From Deltaproteobacteria bacterium (GTDB lineage Bacteria; Myxococcota_A; Polyangia; Polyangiales; Houyiibacteriaceae): a stretch of 61,171 nucleotides of DNA. Both the position numbers and the translations under genes were made by a program. The notes under the pieces were generated by a model. It was not told the origin of the DNA, ran no database searches, and saw nothing but the letters and a program-made list of their open reading frames with translations. Positions 50,819-61,157 of the stretch are shown piece after piece. How positions within the stretch are numbered: position 1 is the first letter of the stretch; each line of letters opens with the position of its first letter. The stretch covers positions 1 to 61,171 of the forward strand of contig JAFDAJ010000025.1 in assembly GCA_019313915.1 (NCBI GenBank), in the 5' to 3' direction.

Positions 50819-51965
50819 ATGACACCAGGGGAATGCCGCGAAAAACTTCAAGACCTCGTACAGCGCATGCAAGCGCTGGGGAGGTATCTTTGACCTCGAT
50901 GGCCTTCGCCACAACGTCGACCGGCTAACCAACCTGAGCCTGAGCGAGGGGTTCTGGGACGACCAACAGAGGGCCCAGAAGATGATGCGCGAACGCGCGT
51001 CCGCTGAGGAAACACTCAAGGAATTCGAGCGAGTAGAGGACGAAGCTAAGGACTTGCTCGAATTACTCGAGCTGGCGGCGAGCGAAAGTGACGAGGGCGT
51101 GGTGGCCGACGTGGCGGAACAGATCCCCTCCCTGGAGGCCGAGGTTCGGAGCCTGGAGCTCAAGCGGATGCTCACCCCGGATGACGATACCGACGCGATC
51201 GTCACCATCAACCCAGGCGCCGGGGGAACCGAGGCACAGGACTGGGCAGACATCCTTTTGCGCATGTACCTCCGCTGGTGCGAGCGTCGCGGGTTCAAGA
51301 CCGAGCTCCTCAGCAAGCAGGCCGGCGACGAAGCCGGGATCAAAGACGCCACCTTCGTGGCCCGCGGGGCCAACGCCTACGGATATCTTCGTGCCGAGAA
51401 CGGGGTGCACCGGCTCATCAGGATCAGCCCATTTGACGCCAACAAGCGACGGCACACCTCATTCGCGGGCGTGAGCGTCGTGCCGGACCTTGGCGACGAG
51501 CTCACCGAGGGCGAGATCGAAATCCGGGACGAAGACCTCGAGGTCAGCACGATGCGTTCCGGCGGTGCGGGCGGCCAGCACGTCAACCGGACCGAGTCCG
51601 CCGTCCGCATGAAGCACATTCCCTCCGGCTTCACCGTCCGGTGCGAGGCGGAGCGGTCACAACACCAGAATCGCGACACTGCGCTCAAGATGTTGCGCGG
51701 GCTGCTCTTCGAGAAGGCCCGCCGCGAGCGGGAGCAAGCCTTCGAAGAAGCCTTCCTCAACGACAGGGCCGACATTGCGTTTGGCTCCCAAGTGCGAACG
51801 TATACATTGCAGCCATACACGATGGTCAAGGACGAGCGCACCGACCACAAGATCAGCAACGCGGACGCTGTGCTCGACGGCGACCTCGACGAGTTCATCG
51901 AGACCTACCTCCTGATGAACGCAGAAAAGAAAAAGAAGAAGGCGGGCGAAGCCCACGAGGACTAG
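50819..51965 (+). CDS. prfB: Peptide chain release factor 2, with programmed +1 frameshift
   Basis: RF2 ends translation at UAA and UGA stops. The full protein is about 381 residues in two frames. The first frame (ATG 50819: MTPGECREKLQDLVQRMQALGRYL) meets an in-frame TGA at 50891 after 24 codons. Reading then slips to the next frame (from GAC at 50892), which continues DLDGLRHNVDRLTNLSLSEGFWDDQQRAQ and runs to 51965. GGGGAGG upstream and CTTTGAC at the site are the classic stimulatory elements. The GGQ motif is at residues 251-253 (GGAGGQHVNRTESAVR). Calling the gene from 50982 loses about 54 residues. GGAG precedes the first ATG. Confidence 0.96.
50878..50894 (+). promoter_or_regulatory. 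RF2 autoregulatory frameshift site
   Basis: GGGGAGG (50878-50884) is a Shine-Dalgarno-like sequence, then TAT, then CTT TGA C (50888-50894). Low RF2 lets the ribosome slip from CTT to TTG-like position and read GAC; high RF2 ends translation at TGA. The layout matches the known bacterial RF2 control site. Confidence 0.95.
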
Positions 51966-51968
51966 CAA

Positions 51969-53576
51969 GTGGCCACCGAAGACGAGCTACGACAGACAAG
52001 GTTGAACAAGGCAGAGCGCCTGCGCGAGTTGGGTGTGTTGCCCTACCCGAACACCTGGCGCACCAGCCCGGATCTCGAAGACAAGCGCCGACGATTGGTC
52101 CTACTTGCCAATGACGAGGAAGCCTGCGCCAAGCTCCCGCTCGAAGAGGATCTCACCGACGACGCGCCTCACCTCCCGCTCTTCGGCCGCGTGGTCGCCA
52201 AGCGCGGGCCGTTCCTGGTGATCCGTACCCCACACGGCGATGCCCAGTCGCTAGTCCGGCCGGACAGCCTCAGCGAGCGCGACGCGGCCGTGCTCAAGCT
52301 CCTCGACCTCGCAGACCACGTGCTCGTCGAAGGCCCCGCCATCCGCACCAAGACCGGCGCACTCGCAGTGAGCGCCCGTCGCTACGAGCATCTCGGCAAG
52401 GCCCTTCTACCGCCCCCCGCCAAGTGGCACGGCCTCAAAGACGTCGAGAAGCGCTATCGCGAGCGCTACGTCGACCTCTTCGCGAACCCGGCCGTCGCCG
52501 AGGTCTTCCGCGCGCGCACACTCATCATCCAGTCGCTTCGCCGTTTCCTCGACGGCCTCGACTTTCTCGAAGTCGAGACCCCCTTGCTCCACGCCATCCG
52601 TGGTGGCGCGACGGCCAAGCCCTTCGATACGCACCACAACGCCCTCGACCTAGAGTTGATCCTGCGCATCGCCCCGGAACTCTATCTCAAGCGGCTGCTC
52701 GTCGGTGGTTTCGACCGCGTGTATGAAATCGGGCGCACGTTCCGCAACGAGGGCATCAGCACCAAACACAACCCCGAGTTCACCATCCTCGAGTTCTACA
52801 TGGCGTACGCCACTCACGAGGACTTGATGGATCTCGTGGTCGACATGCTTCGCGCGGTCGACGCGGATGTGCGCGCGCGATTTGCCGGCCTCACCACCGA
52901 TCGGACGTTCGACCTTCAAGCGGACTGGAAACGGGTGCGCATGCGAGAGGCTATCGCAGAACGTCTCGAGCAAGCCGGCCACGGCGAAGTCCCGCAAAGC
53001 CCGTGGACCGAAGCGCTATCGCGCGACGCCATCTACGACGAGGAGGCTTTTGCGACCGCATGCGCCGCGGTGGCCCCGAAGCTCGACCCGGCAGCGCAGA
53101 AACAGCTCTCCCATTGCGAGACGCACGGCGAACGGGTGTTCGCCGTGTTCGAGCTCCTAGCCGAACCCGACCTCGCCGCGATGTACCGCACCCCAAACGG
53201 CGCTCAATCGGTGCCGGTATTCATCACCGAGTTCCCCTGGGAGGTGTCTCCCCTGGCAAGGCGGAGCGATGACGATCCCGCATACGTCGATCGCTTCGAG
53301 CTCTTCATCGACGGGCGCGAGCTGAGCAATGCCTTCAGCGAGCTCAACGATTCCGACGATCAAGCGGAGCGCTTCGAGTCCCAACTTCGCAACCGCGAAC
53401 GCGGAGACGACGAGGCGATGGACTTCGACGCGGACTACATCCGCGCGCTCTCGCACGGCATGCCCCCTGCCGCCGGCTTTGGGCTCGGCGTGGACCGACT
53501 CGTGATGGTCCTCTGCAACCAGCCGTCGATCCGCGACGTGCTCCTCTTCCCGCTACTCCGCCCGGAGGCCGAGTGA
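51969..53576 (+). CDS. lysS: Lysyl-tRNA synthetase, class II
   Basis: The 535-residue cytoplasmic enzyme charges tRNA-Lys. An OB-fold anticodon domain covers about residues 60-150, and the class II core follows. Motif 1 is [23 protein letters not shown], motif 2 is [34 protein letters not shown], and motif 3 is [29 protein letters not shown] is also family-typical. GTG 51969 is used, three bases after the prfB stop. Its stop overlaps the start of the lolC-type gene (GTGA). lysS next to lolCD is a familiar arrangement in proteobacteria. Residues about 380-425 show a small insertion of 30-40 residues. Confidence 0.96.
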   Translation: MATEDELRQTRLNKAERLRELGVLPYPNTWRTSPDLEDKRRRLVLLANDEEACAKLPLEEDLTDDAPHLPLFGRVVAKRGPFLVIRTPHGDAQSLVRPDSLSERDAAVLKLLDLADHVLVEGPAIRTKTGALAVSARRYEHLGKALLPPPAKWHGLKDVEKRYRERYVDLFANPAVAEVFRARTLIIQSLRRFLDGLDFLEVETPLLHAIRGGATAKPFDTHHNALDLELILRIAPELYLKRLLVGGFDRVYEIGRTFRNEGISTKHNPEFTILEFYMAYATHEDLMDLVVDMLRAVDADVRARFAGLTTDRTFDLQADWKRVRMREAIAERLEQAGHGEVPQSPWTEALSRDAIYDEEAFATACAAVAPKLDPAAQKQLSHCETHGERVFAVFELLAEPDLAAMYRTPNGAQSVPVFITEFPWEVSPLARRSDDDPAYVDRFELFIDGRELSNAFSELNDSDDQAERFESQLRNRERGDDEAMDFDADYIRALSHGMPPAAGFGLGVDRLVMVLCNQPSIRDVLLFPLLRPEAE

Positions 53577-55624
53577 GCCAAACGCGGTCGCTTGGTTTCT
53601 GGACGGCGGTACTCTGTGTTTTTGGGGTCCTGCACGCCGCGGCGGTACTAGTGTTTGGCGGCACGAGCACCCAGTGGTTCCAGGCATCGATCGGCAACGA
53701 CCTGCTGTCGGTGCGTCTCGCCATCGCCTGGACGACCATGCAACTGACCTTGGCGCTGCTCAGCGTGGCCGTCCTGCAGCGCGGCGCCCGCCTTCCCCGA
53801 GGCGCACGCGGACGCGCCCGCACCGTCGGCTTGGCGGTGACCACAGGTCTGCACGCGATCATCACTACGGCGTCTGTCGGCATCCTCTTGTGGGCAGCGC
53901 GGGTCTCGGTCGGCCACGTTCTCGGCGGCACTGTCGCAAGTCTGCTTTTCGGCCTGACTCACCTCGCATACTCCGACGTCGATCTCTCATGGGTGCCGAC
54001 GCTCTATCACACGGCGACCACACTACAGGGCGTCAGCGCTGCACTAATCGCTACGCTCAGCATGTCCTGCTGGTTCCTGGTGCCCGCCAAACGTCGCGAA
54101 CGCTTCTGGTGGGGCTTTGACGCCGCACTCGTGGTCGCATTCGTGGCGGTCAGTTTCCTGTTCCCGCTGTCACCCATCGACGGGGACGACGCAAGCTTGG
54201 TTCGCGCGGTCGTCCGTGTGGGCGTCACGACGACCTTCGCGGTCCGGCTCGTCCTGCGCATGGTCGGCCCCCTCCTCACGGCATTCGAACGGATCGGTTT
54301 CCGCTCGATGGTGGCGGCGCGCCACCTGCGCGCCAAGAAGACCGGCTTCCTGGCCGCAAGCGGTACCTTGTCGATCCTCGCCGTCGCAGTTTCGTCCTGC
54401 ATGCTCGTCTCGGTGCTCAGCGTCATGGGCGGCTTCCGAGCCGACCTCACGAAGAAGATCCTCGGCAACCACGCGCACATCGTGGTCGACCAAGCGTTCC
54501 AAGAGCTCGACGACTGGCAATCCCTCCTCCAGCAAACCCGCGACACCGAAGGCGTCGTTGGCGCCACCCCCTTCCTTCAGGTCGAAGTCATGGTGTCGAG
54601 CCTCTCGAATCGCGCAGGCGCGATCCTTCGCGGCATCGATCCGAAAACCGTCTCGGATGTCACCGACCTCGCCCACAACCTCACGCACGGCAAGCTCGAG
54701 TACTTGCAGCACCCGGAGCGAATCCTCGATTCGTCGATCAGCACCACGCTCGCCGGCCCGCTCGATGCGATGATTCACGACGCCGAACGCGCGGCAGCCA
54801 AGGGACTCCCCGCCAAGTCCAAAGAGGATGCGATGCCGGGCCTCATCGTCGGACAAGAACTCGCGAGGGCACTACGGCTCGTCGTCGGCGATCGCGTCAC
54901 CGTCGTCTCCCCGCGGGGCGACCTCGGCCCCACCGGCCCCATTCCCAAGACCCGACCCTTCCGAATCGCCGGGATCTTCTACAGCGGGATGTACGAGTAC
55001 GACATGAAGCACGCGTACGTCGACCTGGGCGTGGCGCAGAGGTTTCTGCGGTCGGAGGGCCGCATCAGTGGCATCGAGGTCAAAGTCCAGGACGTGGAGC
55101 GCGCCCCCGTCCTAGCCGCTGAGCTGGCATCGACGATCGGCCAGGACGGGCTCCGGGTGCGTGACTGGAAGATGATGAACCAGCAGCTCTTCGGCGCCCT
55201 CGCCCTCGAGAAGCTCGCGATGTTCATCACCCTCGGGATTGCGGTCCTGATTGCCGGCTTCTCGGTGTTCGGCACCCTAACCCTCCTCGTTCAGGAGAAA
55301 CGCCGCGAGGTGGGCATCCTCAAGGCCATGGGGACCTCGGCTCGTGGTGTAATCCGGATCTTCATCATCGAGGGCCTCCTGATCGGAGCAGCCGGCGGCC
55401 TCATGGGGCTCGGGCTCGGCTTCGTCCTGACATTCGCAGCCGAACACTTTGGAATCCGAATGAATCCCGAGGTCTATTACATCGACAAGCTACCGGTACA
55501 TCTCGATCCAACGGAGTTCGCCCTGGTTGGCGCCGCAACCGTGGTGGTATGCCTGGCGGCAACCCTCTTTCCCGCGTATCAAGCGAGTCGCGTCCGCCCC
55601 GTGGATGCGCTCCGTTACGACTGA
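53573..55624 (+). CDS. lolC: LolC/LolE-type lipoprotein-releasing permease with extra N-terminal membrane domain
   Basis: The 683-residue protein ends with a normal LolC/E permease of about 420 residues: [60 protein letters not shown], a large periplasmic domain, and the FtsX-like helices ([37 protein letters not shown]). In front of it are about 230 residues with six or seven helices ([31 protein letters not shown] and others) that most LolC proteins lack. LolCDE extracts lipoproteins from the inner membrane for transport to the outer membrane. It starts at GTG 53573, overlapping lysS (GTGA); lolD follows after 30 bp. Confidence 0.9.
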   Translation: MSQTRSLGFWTAVLCVFGVLHAAAVLVFGGTSTQWFQASIGNDLLSVRLAIAWTTMQLTLALLSVAVLQRGARLPRGARGRARTVGLAVTTGLHAIITTASVGILLWAARVSVGHVLGGTVASLLFGLTHLAYSDVDLSWVPTLYHTATTLQGVSAALIATLSMSCWFLVPAKRRERFWWGFDAALVVAFVAVSFLFPLSPIDGDDASLVRAVVRVGVTTTFAVRLVLRMVGPLLTAFERIGFRSMVAARHLRAKKTGFLAASGTLSILAVAVSSCMLVSVLSVMGGFRADLTKKILGNHAHIVVDQAFQELDDWQSLLQQTRDTEGVVGATPFLQVEVMVSSLSNRAGAILRGIDPKTVSDVTDLAHNLTHGKLEYLQHPERILDSSISTTLAGPLDAMIHDAERAAAKGLPAKSKEDAMPGLIVGQELARALRLVVGDRVTVVSPRGDLGPTGPIPKTRPFRIAGIFYSGMYEYDMKHAYVDLGVAQRFLRSEGRISGIEVKVQDVERAPVLAAELASTIGQDGLRVRDWKMMNQQLFGALALEKLAMFITLGIAVLIAGFSVFGTLTLLVQEKRREVGILKAMGTSARGVIRIFIIEGLLIGAAGGLMGLGLGFVLTFAAEHFGIRMNPEVYYIDKLPVHLDPTEFALVGAATVVVCLAATLFPAYQASRVRPVDALRYD

Positions 55625-55654
55625 CACCCTTACAACTGACCTCTCGCGTTTTCG

Positions 55655-56371
55655 ATGCCCGACCCTCTCGTCACCGTGCAAAACGTGACCAAAACCTTCG
55701 AGCACGAAGGCCGGTCACTCGAAGTCCTCAAGGGCATCGATCTGGAGATCGGGGCCGGCGAGATGGTTACGATCGTTGGTCCGTCAGGGGCCGGGAAGAG
55801 CACCCTGCTCCATTTGATAGGCACGCTGGATCTGCCCACCGAGGGTCGCATCCTCTACGAGGGCCAGGATGTCACCACTCTCGGAAGCTCCGACCTGGCA
55901 GAGTTTCGAAATCGAAGTATCGGTTTTGTCTTCCAATTTCATCATCTGCTACCGGAGTTTACCGCGCTGGAGAACGTGATGATGCCTGGGCTGATTCGGG
56001 GCGGTCATCGGTTCGAGGATCGGGCTCGGGAGCTGCTCGAGGAGGTCGGGCTCGCCGAGAGGCTAACCCATCGGCCCGGCGAACTTTCTGGCGGCGAGCA
56101 GCAACGGGTCGCCCTGGCGCGGGCGCTCCTCATGAAACCCAAGCTCGTGCTCGCCGACGAACCCACCGGCAATCTCGACAGTCAGACCAGCGACTCCGTT
56201 CAGTCGCTCATCTTCGATTTGAATCGACGGCACGGGATCACCTTTCTGATCGTGACCCACAGCCGCGACTTCGCCGCGATGATGCCGAGACAGGTTTCGA
56301 TGAAAGACGGACGCATCGATTCCGACGAACGCCGCCCTCAACCCCTTGAAAACCAAGGAAAACCAGCTTGA
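55655..56371 (+). CDS. lolD: LolD ATPase of the lipoprotein-releasing ABC transporter
   Basis: The 238-residue ABC ATPase has Walker [12 protein letters not shown] (residues 42-52), a Q-loop followed by the LolD-typical [22 protein letters not shown], the signature [16 protein letters not shown], and Walker [13 protein letters not shown] with the H-loop in IVTHSRD. Family features separate LolD from other MacB-type ATPases, though these are closely related. It pairs with the upstream permease gene, 30 bp away. It supplies energy for lipoprotein release from the inner membrane. The next gene, bamA, follows after 48 bp. Confidence 0.94.
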   Translation: MPDPLVTVQNVTKTFEHEGRSLEVLKGIDLEIGAGEMVTIVGPSGAGKSTLLHLIGTLDLPTEGRILYEGQDVTTLGSSDLAEFRNRSIGFVFQFHHLLPEFTALENVMMPGLIRGGHRFEDRARELLEEVGLAERLTHRPGELSGGEQQRVALARALLMKPKLVLADEPTGNLDSQTSDSVQSLIFDLNRRHGITFLIVTHSRDFAAMMPRQVSMKDGRIDSDERRPQPLENQGKPA

Positions 56372-56419
56372 CCCCCTCGTAGGGCACGGCTATAGCCGCC
56401 CGGATCGTTACGCCTTGCA

Positions 56420-59017
56420 ATGCGACCTTTCGCCCCAGCCATAGCCCTGATGCTCGCAGGGCTCGCTTCCGTGGCGGGCGCTCAGAGCGAGGAGAACATG
56501 CCGGAGCCGTCAGCACCGGCAATGCTGCCGGTGCGGATGTCCCCACAGCCAAAGCCGCCACCTCAACCGATCGGTGAGGAAGCGGACCCAGAGGGCGAAG
56601 GTGACGACTACGAACCGGTCGAAGACCCGAACGCCGGCATCCAAGTCCCGCGCACGAGCTGTCACGGCAAAGAGATTCGCCGCGTCGTGGTCGTCGGCGC
56701 GCGCCGGGTCGATCCCGACGACGTGAGGGCCACGATGAAGCTCCGCCGGGGATCTACGTGTACGGACCCGGCGGTCACCCGGGATGCGAAAGCGCTCTGG
56801 AATATGGCGTACTTCGACGACCTCCAAATCGAGTCCGACCCGATCGGCGCTGGCATCAAGCTCACGATTCGCCTCGTCGAACGCCCCGCAATTCGCAAAG
56901 TCGTCTACAACGGCAACGACGAAGTCGACAAGGATGACATCGATGAGACGGTGTCGCTCGAGCCCGGCACGATCCTGTCGGTGCCCGACGTCGAGTCACA
57001 GGCCGACGCGATGCGGCAGCTCTATTCCGAAGAGGGCTTCTTTCTCGCCGACGTCGAGTACGAGCTGAGGCGCGTCCCTGGAGACAGCAATCAGGTCGAC
57101 GTGATCTTCAAGATCGACGAGGGAGCGGAGGTCGAGGTCCGGCGCATTACCTTCGTCGGCAACCAGGAGATCGCGGCTCCAGTGTTGCTGAAGATCATGC
57201 AGACGAACGAGACCGGAATGTTCTCGTTCCTGAGCGATCGCAACAAGTTCAGCCGGTCAGCGTTCGACGAAGACCTGACTCGAGTTCAGGCCTGGTACTA
57301 CGACCAGGGTTACCTGATGATGCGCCCGGGGCGTCCGACGGTTGAGCTGACGGCCGACCGCGCCTACGTCGACATCACGATTCCGGTCGAGGAGGGCCCA
57401 CGCTTCCGCATTCGCGAGTTCGACATCATGGAAACCGACGGTGCGGGCAACGAAGTCGAGACCATCGCGCCCAAACCCCAACTCCGCAAAATGGTGAAGC
57501 TCAAGCCGGGCGATTGGTTCAGCCGCAGCAAGATCGCCGAAGGCATCGAGGGAATTAGTCGGACCTACCGTGACTCTGGTTACGCGCTGGTCGAAATGGT
57601 GCCCGGCACCGACCTCGACCAGGCGAACCACCTGGTCGACGTGACCATCAACATTCTTCGAGGCCCGCTCGTCTACATCGAGCGCATCCACGTCCGCGGC
57701 AACACCAAGACTCGGGACGCGGTGATCCGGCGAGAGTTCCGTCTCAGCGAAGGCGACACCTACAACCAGAGCAAGCTCGAAGACGGCCGCGCACTGGTGA
57801 ATCAGCTCGGCTACTTCGAGCGAGTCGATGTCTCGGAGCAGGAGGGAACCGCCCGCAACCAGATGGTGATCAACGTCGAGGTCGCCGAAAAGCCGACCGG
57901 CACGTTTCAGGTCGGCGCTGGCTTCTCGTCGCTCGAAAGCTTCATCATCACGGCGCAAGTCCAGCAGCAAAACCTCTTTGGCCGCGGGCAAACGTTGGGT
58001 TTGAACCTGCAGCTGTCGGGCATTCGCCAACAGATCGACCTGAACTTCATCGAGCCCTGGTTCCTCGGCTCCGAATGGAGCCTCGGCTTCGGCTTGTTCA
58101 AACGCATCCGTGACTTCAGTGACTTCCGTCAGGACTCGACGGGCGCGAGCATCACGACCGGACATCCCCTCTTCAATCCGCGCTTCCGCATTTTCCTCCG
58201 GTATGAGTTCGAGAACGTCAACATCTCCCAACCCAGAGGAAGCCTCCTCGGCGTTGGCGGTGACCTTGCAAACACCTTCTCCAACATCTTCATCGCCAAC
58301 GCGTTCCGCGACGGCATCACCAGCTCGCTCAGGTTCACCCTCAACTGGGACAGCCGCGATAACCGAATTTCGACGACGGGCGGCATCTTTGCGAACTACG
58401 CGGTCCAATTCGCCGATCAATACCTGGGCTCCGACAACACCTTCGTGCGGCAAACCGCATTCGCTCGCTTCTACAAGAAGGCGTTCGGTCCGGTGGTGTT
58501 CAAGGTCAACACCGAGATGGGGCTCCTCACGTCCCGCGACATAGTCCCCGTCTTCGAGCGGTTCTACCTCGGCGGCATCTTCACGATTCGAGGCTACGAC
58601 TTGCAGTCGGTTGGCCCGCAAGCCGGTATCTCCGCGGCGGGCGATCCAAACCTCCCGATCATCGCGCGGGGCCGCCCCATCGGTGGCGACTTTCAGGCCT
58701 TCTACAATATCGAGCTCGAGTTCCCGATCATCGAGGCCGTTGGCATCAAGGGCGTCATCTTCACGGACGGTGGCAATGCCTGGAATCTCTTCGCGTTCCG
58801 GGATCAGTTTGGCAACTGCCAGGCGCCAGTCGCACCCGACTCCGACCGCTCGTCCGCGCCCTGCGGGATAAACGGCTTCCTCCGATACTCGGTGGGCTTC
58901 GGTCTTCGATGGTTTTCCCCGCTCGGGCCGCTCCGCTTCGAATGGGGCATTCCCATCAATCGACGGCTACAGGACAGTCCAGTCCGCTTCGAGTTCACCA
59001 TTGGGCAGTCGTTCTGA
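56420..59017 (+). CDS. bamA: Outer-membrane assembly factor BamA
   Basis: The 865-residue protein has a signal peptide (FAPAIALMLAGLASVAGAQ), a proline- and acid-rich segment of about 55 residues, then five POTRA domains (about residues 80-455; for example IRRVVVVGARRVDPDDVRATMKL and VEVRRITFVGNQEIAAPVLLKIM), and a C-terminal 16-strand barrel (about 470-865). The conserved L6 motif appears as TIRGYDLQSVG (VRGF/IRGY type). The protein ends in a terminal Phe in FEFTIGQSF, the beta-signal required for membrane insertion. It inserts other outer-membrane proteins; lolC-lolD upstream and skp downstream belong to the same assembly route. Confidence 0.96.
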   Translation: MRPFAPAIALMLAGLASVAGAQSEENMPEPSAPAMLPVRMSPQPKPPPQPIGEEADPEGEGDDYEPVEDPNAGIQVPRTSCHGKEIRRVVVVGARRVDPDDVRATMKLRRGSTCTDPAVTRDAKALWNMAYFDDLQIESDPIGAGIKLTIRLVERPAIRKVVYNGNDEVDKDDIDETVSLEPGTILSVPDVESQADAMRQLYSEEGFFLADVEYELRRVPGDSNQVDVIFKIDEGAEVEVRRITFVGNQEIAAPVLLKIMQTNETGMFSFLSDRNKFSRSAFDEDLTRVQAWYYDQGYLMMRPGRPTVELTADRAYVDITIPVEEGPRFRIREFDIMETDGAGNEVETIAPKPQLRKMVKLKPGDWFSRSKIAEGIEGISRTYRDSGYALVEMVPGTDLDQANHLVDVTINILRGPLVYIERIHVRGNTKTRDAVIRREFRLSEGDTYNQSKLEDGRALVNQLGYFERVDVSEQEGTARNQMVINVEVAEKPTGTFQVGAGFSSLESFIITAQVQQQNLFGRGQTLGLNLQLSGIRQQIDLNFIEPWFLGSEWSLGFGLFKRIRDFSDFRQDSTGASITTGHPLFNPRFRIFLRYEFENVNISQPRGSLLGVGGDLANTFSNIFIANAFRDGITSSLRFTLNWDSRDNRISTTGGIFANYAVQFADQYLGSDNTFVRQTAFARFYKKAFGPVVFKVNTEMGLLTSRDIVPVFERFYLGGIFTIRGYDLQSVGPQAGISAAGDPNLPIIARGRPIGGDFQAFYNIELEFPIIEAVGIKGVIFTDGGNAWNLFAFRDQFGNCQAPVAPDSDRSSAPCGINGFLRYSVGFGLRWFSPLGPLRFEWGIPINRRLQDSPVRFEFTIGQSF

Positions 59018-59110
59018 TCGAATCAAAGCGCCCACCCAAGCGTACAACCCCTGCGGCTTGACCGGATCCCGGCAAACGGCTAGCTACGCCGGGCCTGAAA
59101 GGATGCTCTA

Positions 59111-59659
59111 ATGCGCTTTTGCAGAATCGTTACTATCGCTTTGGCCACCGTCATTCTCGCCGGATCGGCATCCACCGTGGACGCGCAGGTAAAAATCGGC
59201 GTTGTCGACCTCCAGCGCGCCATCAACGAAACCGAGGACGGCCGACAGGCCAAGCGACGACTGAAGAAAGTCTTCGACGAGCGACAGAAATCTCTCAACG
59301 TCAAGCAGGAGAGCCTCAAAGCTCAGAAAGAGAGCCTCGAGCGGCAGCAGGACGTCCTCAATCAGGACGCGTTCAAGAAGAAGGTCGAGAAGTACCAGAC
59401 CGACTTGATGGATCTGCAGAACGAGTACGTGCAGTACCAGCAGGAGCTTTCGACCAAGGAAGCCGAGCTCACCCAGAAGATCCTGGAGAAGATGCAAGCC
59501 ATTCTCCGTCGCATCGGGCAGACCGATGGCTACACCATAATCATCGAAGCCAACGAAGGCGGTGTCGTCTGGGTCCCTGGGAACCTCGATCTCACCGATG
59601 TGCTCATCCAGCGCTACAACAAGCAGGCCAAACAGGGCGGCGGCAAGAAGGCCAAGTAA
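59111..59659 (+). CDS. skp: Periplasmic chaperone Skp/OmpH family
   Basis: The 182-residue protein has a signal peptide (IVTIALATVILAGSASTVDAQ) and then KIGVVDLQRAINETEDGRQAKRRLKKVFDERQKSL, the typical Skp/OmpH start. A long coiled-coil tentacle follows (about residues 50-140), and a short C-terminal strand part (DGYTIIIEANEGGVVWVPGNLDLTDVLIQRYNK) completes the trimer body. Skp carries unfolded outer-membrane proteins across the periplasm to BamA, whose gene lies 93 bp upstream. Its tail is basic (GGGKKAK). The TolC-type gene follows after 45 bp. Confidence 0.94.
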   Translation: MRFCRIVTIALATVILAGSASTVDAQVKIGVVDLQRAINETEDGRQAKRRLKKVFDERQKSLNVKQESLKAQKESLERQQDVLNQDAFKKKVEKYQTDLMDLQNEYVQYQQELSTKEAELTQKILEKMQAILRRIGQTDGYTIIIEANEGGVVWVPGNLDLTDVLIQRYNKQAKQGGGKKAK

Positions 59660-59704
59660 GCACGCATTCGTGGCCCAACCGGTCGTTTCCAGGTACAAAA
59701 GCCC

Positions 59705-61126
59705 ATGGTCAGGTTCTGGGCGCTAGCGATCGTGACGCTGACGATGCTCAGCATCGCGGCGCACGTAATCGCCGAGGAGGCGCCCCCGAGCGGGGCGGCG
59801 CCTGCAGCCGAAGAGCCGCCGATCGGCCGCGTCTACCACGTCGATGAATATACGCAGGCGGCAATCCTCCGCTATCCGGGCCTGAGCGCAGCCGAGGCCG
59901 ACATCGACGCCGCGCAAGCTCGCCTCAGGGAAGCAAGGCTCTCGCCTTTCATGCAGTTCCAAGGGCAAGCGCGATTCTTCGTGGCACCAGGGGCTCGCGG
60001 AACCGCAACCTTCAGCCCCGACCCTCAAATCCCTTGGAGCAACAGCTGGGGCCCGGGCGGCGAGGTCAGCATCGAGGGTGCGATTCCGATTTACACGTTC
60101 GGCAAGTACCGGGCTGGCAAGAAGGCAGCAAGCGCGGGCATCACGGCGGCCGAGTTCGAACGAGACCGTACGCTGACCCGGGTGGTGTTCGACGTGCGCC
60201 GCGCCTACTTCGGCACGCAGCTCTCCCTCGACCTGCAGGCGATGATCTCCGAAGGTAAGAACAAGCTCCGCAAGGCGGTCGACAAGCTCGATGCGCGACT
60301 CAAGGCCGACGACCCGCGTGTGAAGCAAACCGACTTCTGGCGCCTCGTGTCGGCCCTATCCGAGATCGAGTCGCGCGAGTCGGAGGCATTGCGATTGGAA
60401 GCGTCGGCCCGTGCCGCTCTCGAAATCCTCTCGGGCCTCAAACCCGCTATCGTTCCCGAATGTGCACTCGAGGCGGTGCAAAGCGAGGTGATCGAGCTCG
60501 CAGACCACGTGGACCGAGCCCTCGCGAATCGACCGGAGGTCCATCAGCTCGAAGCCGCGCATGCTGCCAAGGACGCCAACCTCACGGTCAAGCGAGCCGG
60601 CTACCTCCCCGACATCCTCCTCGCCCTACGCGCGAGCTTCGCGAGAACGCCCGGCATCACCGACATTCAGAACCCGTTCATCATCGACCGAGGCAACTTC
60701 GCCGGGGCATTCGCCGGTTTGGTTGCACGATGGAAGCTCGACTTCGGGGGAACCCACGCGCGGGTCAAAGCTGCCAAAGCCGAGATCGAATCGTTGAAGG
60801 CCAAGACCGCAGAAGCCGAACAAGGCATCGAGATCGAAGTGACCGCCCTCTTCGAGCACCTTCAGGACGCCAAGCGGCGGCTCGCAAGCTGGACGCGTTC
60901 GGAGAAAGAAACCCGCAAGTGGTTCGTATCGGCGGGACAGGGTTACGAGATTGGAACGACCACTGCCATGGAGCTGGTCGACGCGATCGAAGCGTACTTC
61001 AGCGCCCGTTCCAAGCGGCTCATGGCCACTGCCGAATACAACCTCGCGATTGCAGGGCTCGAAAAAGCCACCAACATGCCACTGGTCTCGCAAAAGGGCT
61101 GGCGCCCGGCGAACTGCGAAGAATAA
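59705..61126 (+). CDS. TolC-family outer-membrane efflux protein
   Basis: The 473-residue protein has a signal peptide (WALAIVTLTMLSIAAHVIAEE) and two outer-membrane efflux repeats. Residues about 45-240 and 250-460 each contain long alpha-helical barrels with Ala/Leu heptads, for example AILRYPGLSAAEADIDAAQARLREARLSPF and IYTFGKYRAGKKAASAGITAAEFER. The second half repeats the pattern (ANRPEVHQLEAAHAAKDANLTVKRAGYLPDILLALRAS, LDFGGTHARVKAAKAEIESLKAKTAEAEQ). It forms a channel from periplasm to outside for export. No fusion or permease partner is in view. It ends the envelope gene run; a possible next gene starts at 61158. Confidence 0.92.
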   Translation: MVRFWALAIVTLTMLSIAAHVIAEEAPPSGAAPAAEEPPIGRVYHVDEYTQAAILRYPGLSAAEADIDAAQARLREARLSPFMQFQGQARFFVAPGARGTATFSPDPQIPWSNSWGPGGEVSIEGAIPIYTFGKYRAGKKAASAGITAAEFERDRTLTRVVFDVRRAYFGTQLSLDLQAMISEGKNKLRKAVDKLDARLKADDPRVKQTDFWRLVSALSEIESRESEALRLEASARAALEILSGLKPAIVPECALEAVQSEVIELADHVDRALANRPEVHQLEAAHAAKDANLTVKRAGYLPDILLALRASFARTPGITDIQNPFIIDRGNFAGAFAGLVARWKLDFGGTHARVKAAKAEIESLKAKTAEAEQGIEIEVTALFEHLQDAKRRLASWTRSEKETRKWFVSAGQGYEIGTTTAMELVDAIEAYFSARSKRLMATAEYNLAIAGLEKATNMPLVSQKGWRPANCEE

Positions 61127-61157
61127 TCCCCCTCTCAGGGTCGTCTACAGGGAACAT

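Noticed and set aside
57257..58621. Minus-strand frame of 454 codons opposite bamA
   Set aside because: Antisense of the POTRA and barrel region; hydrophilic Leu/Asp/Val-biased mirror sequence without family features.
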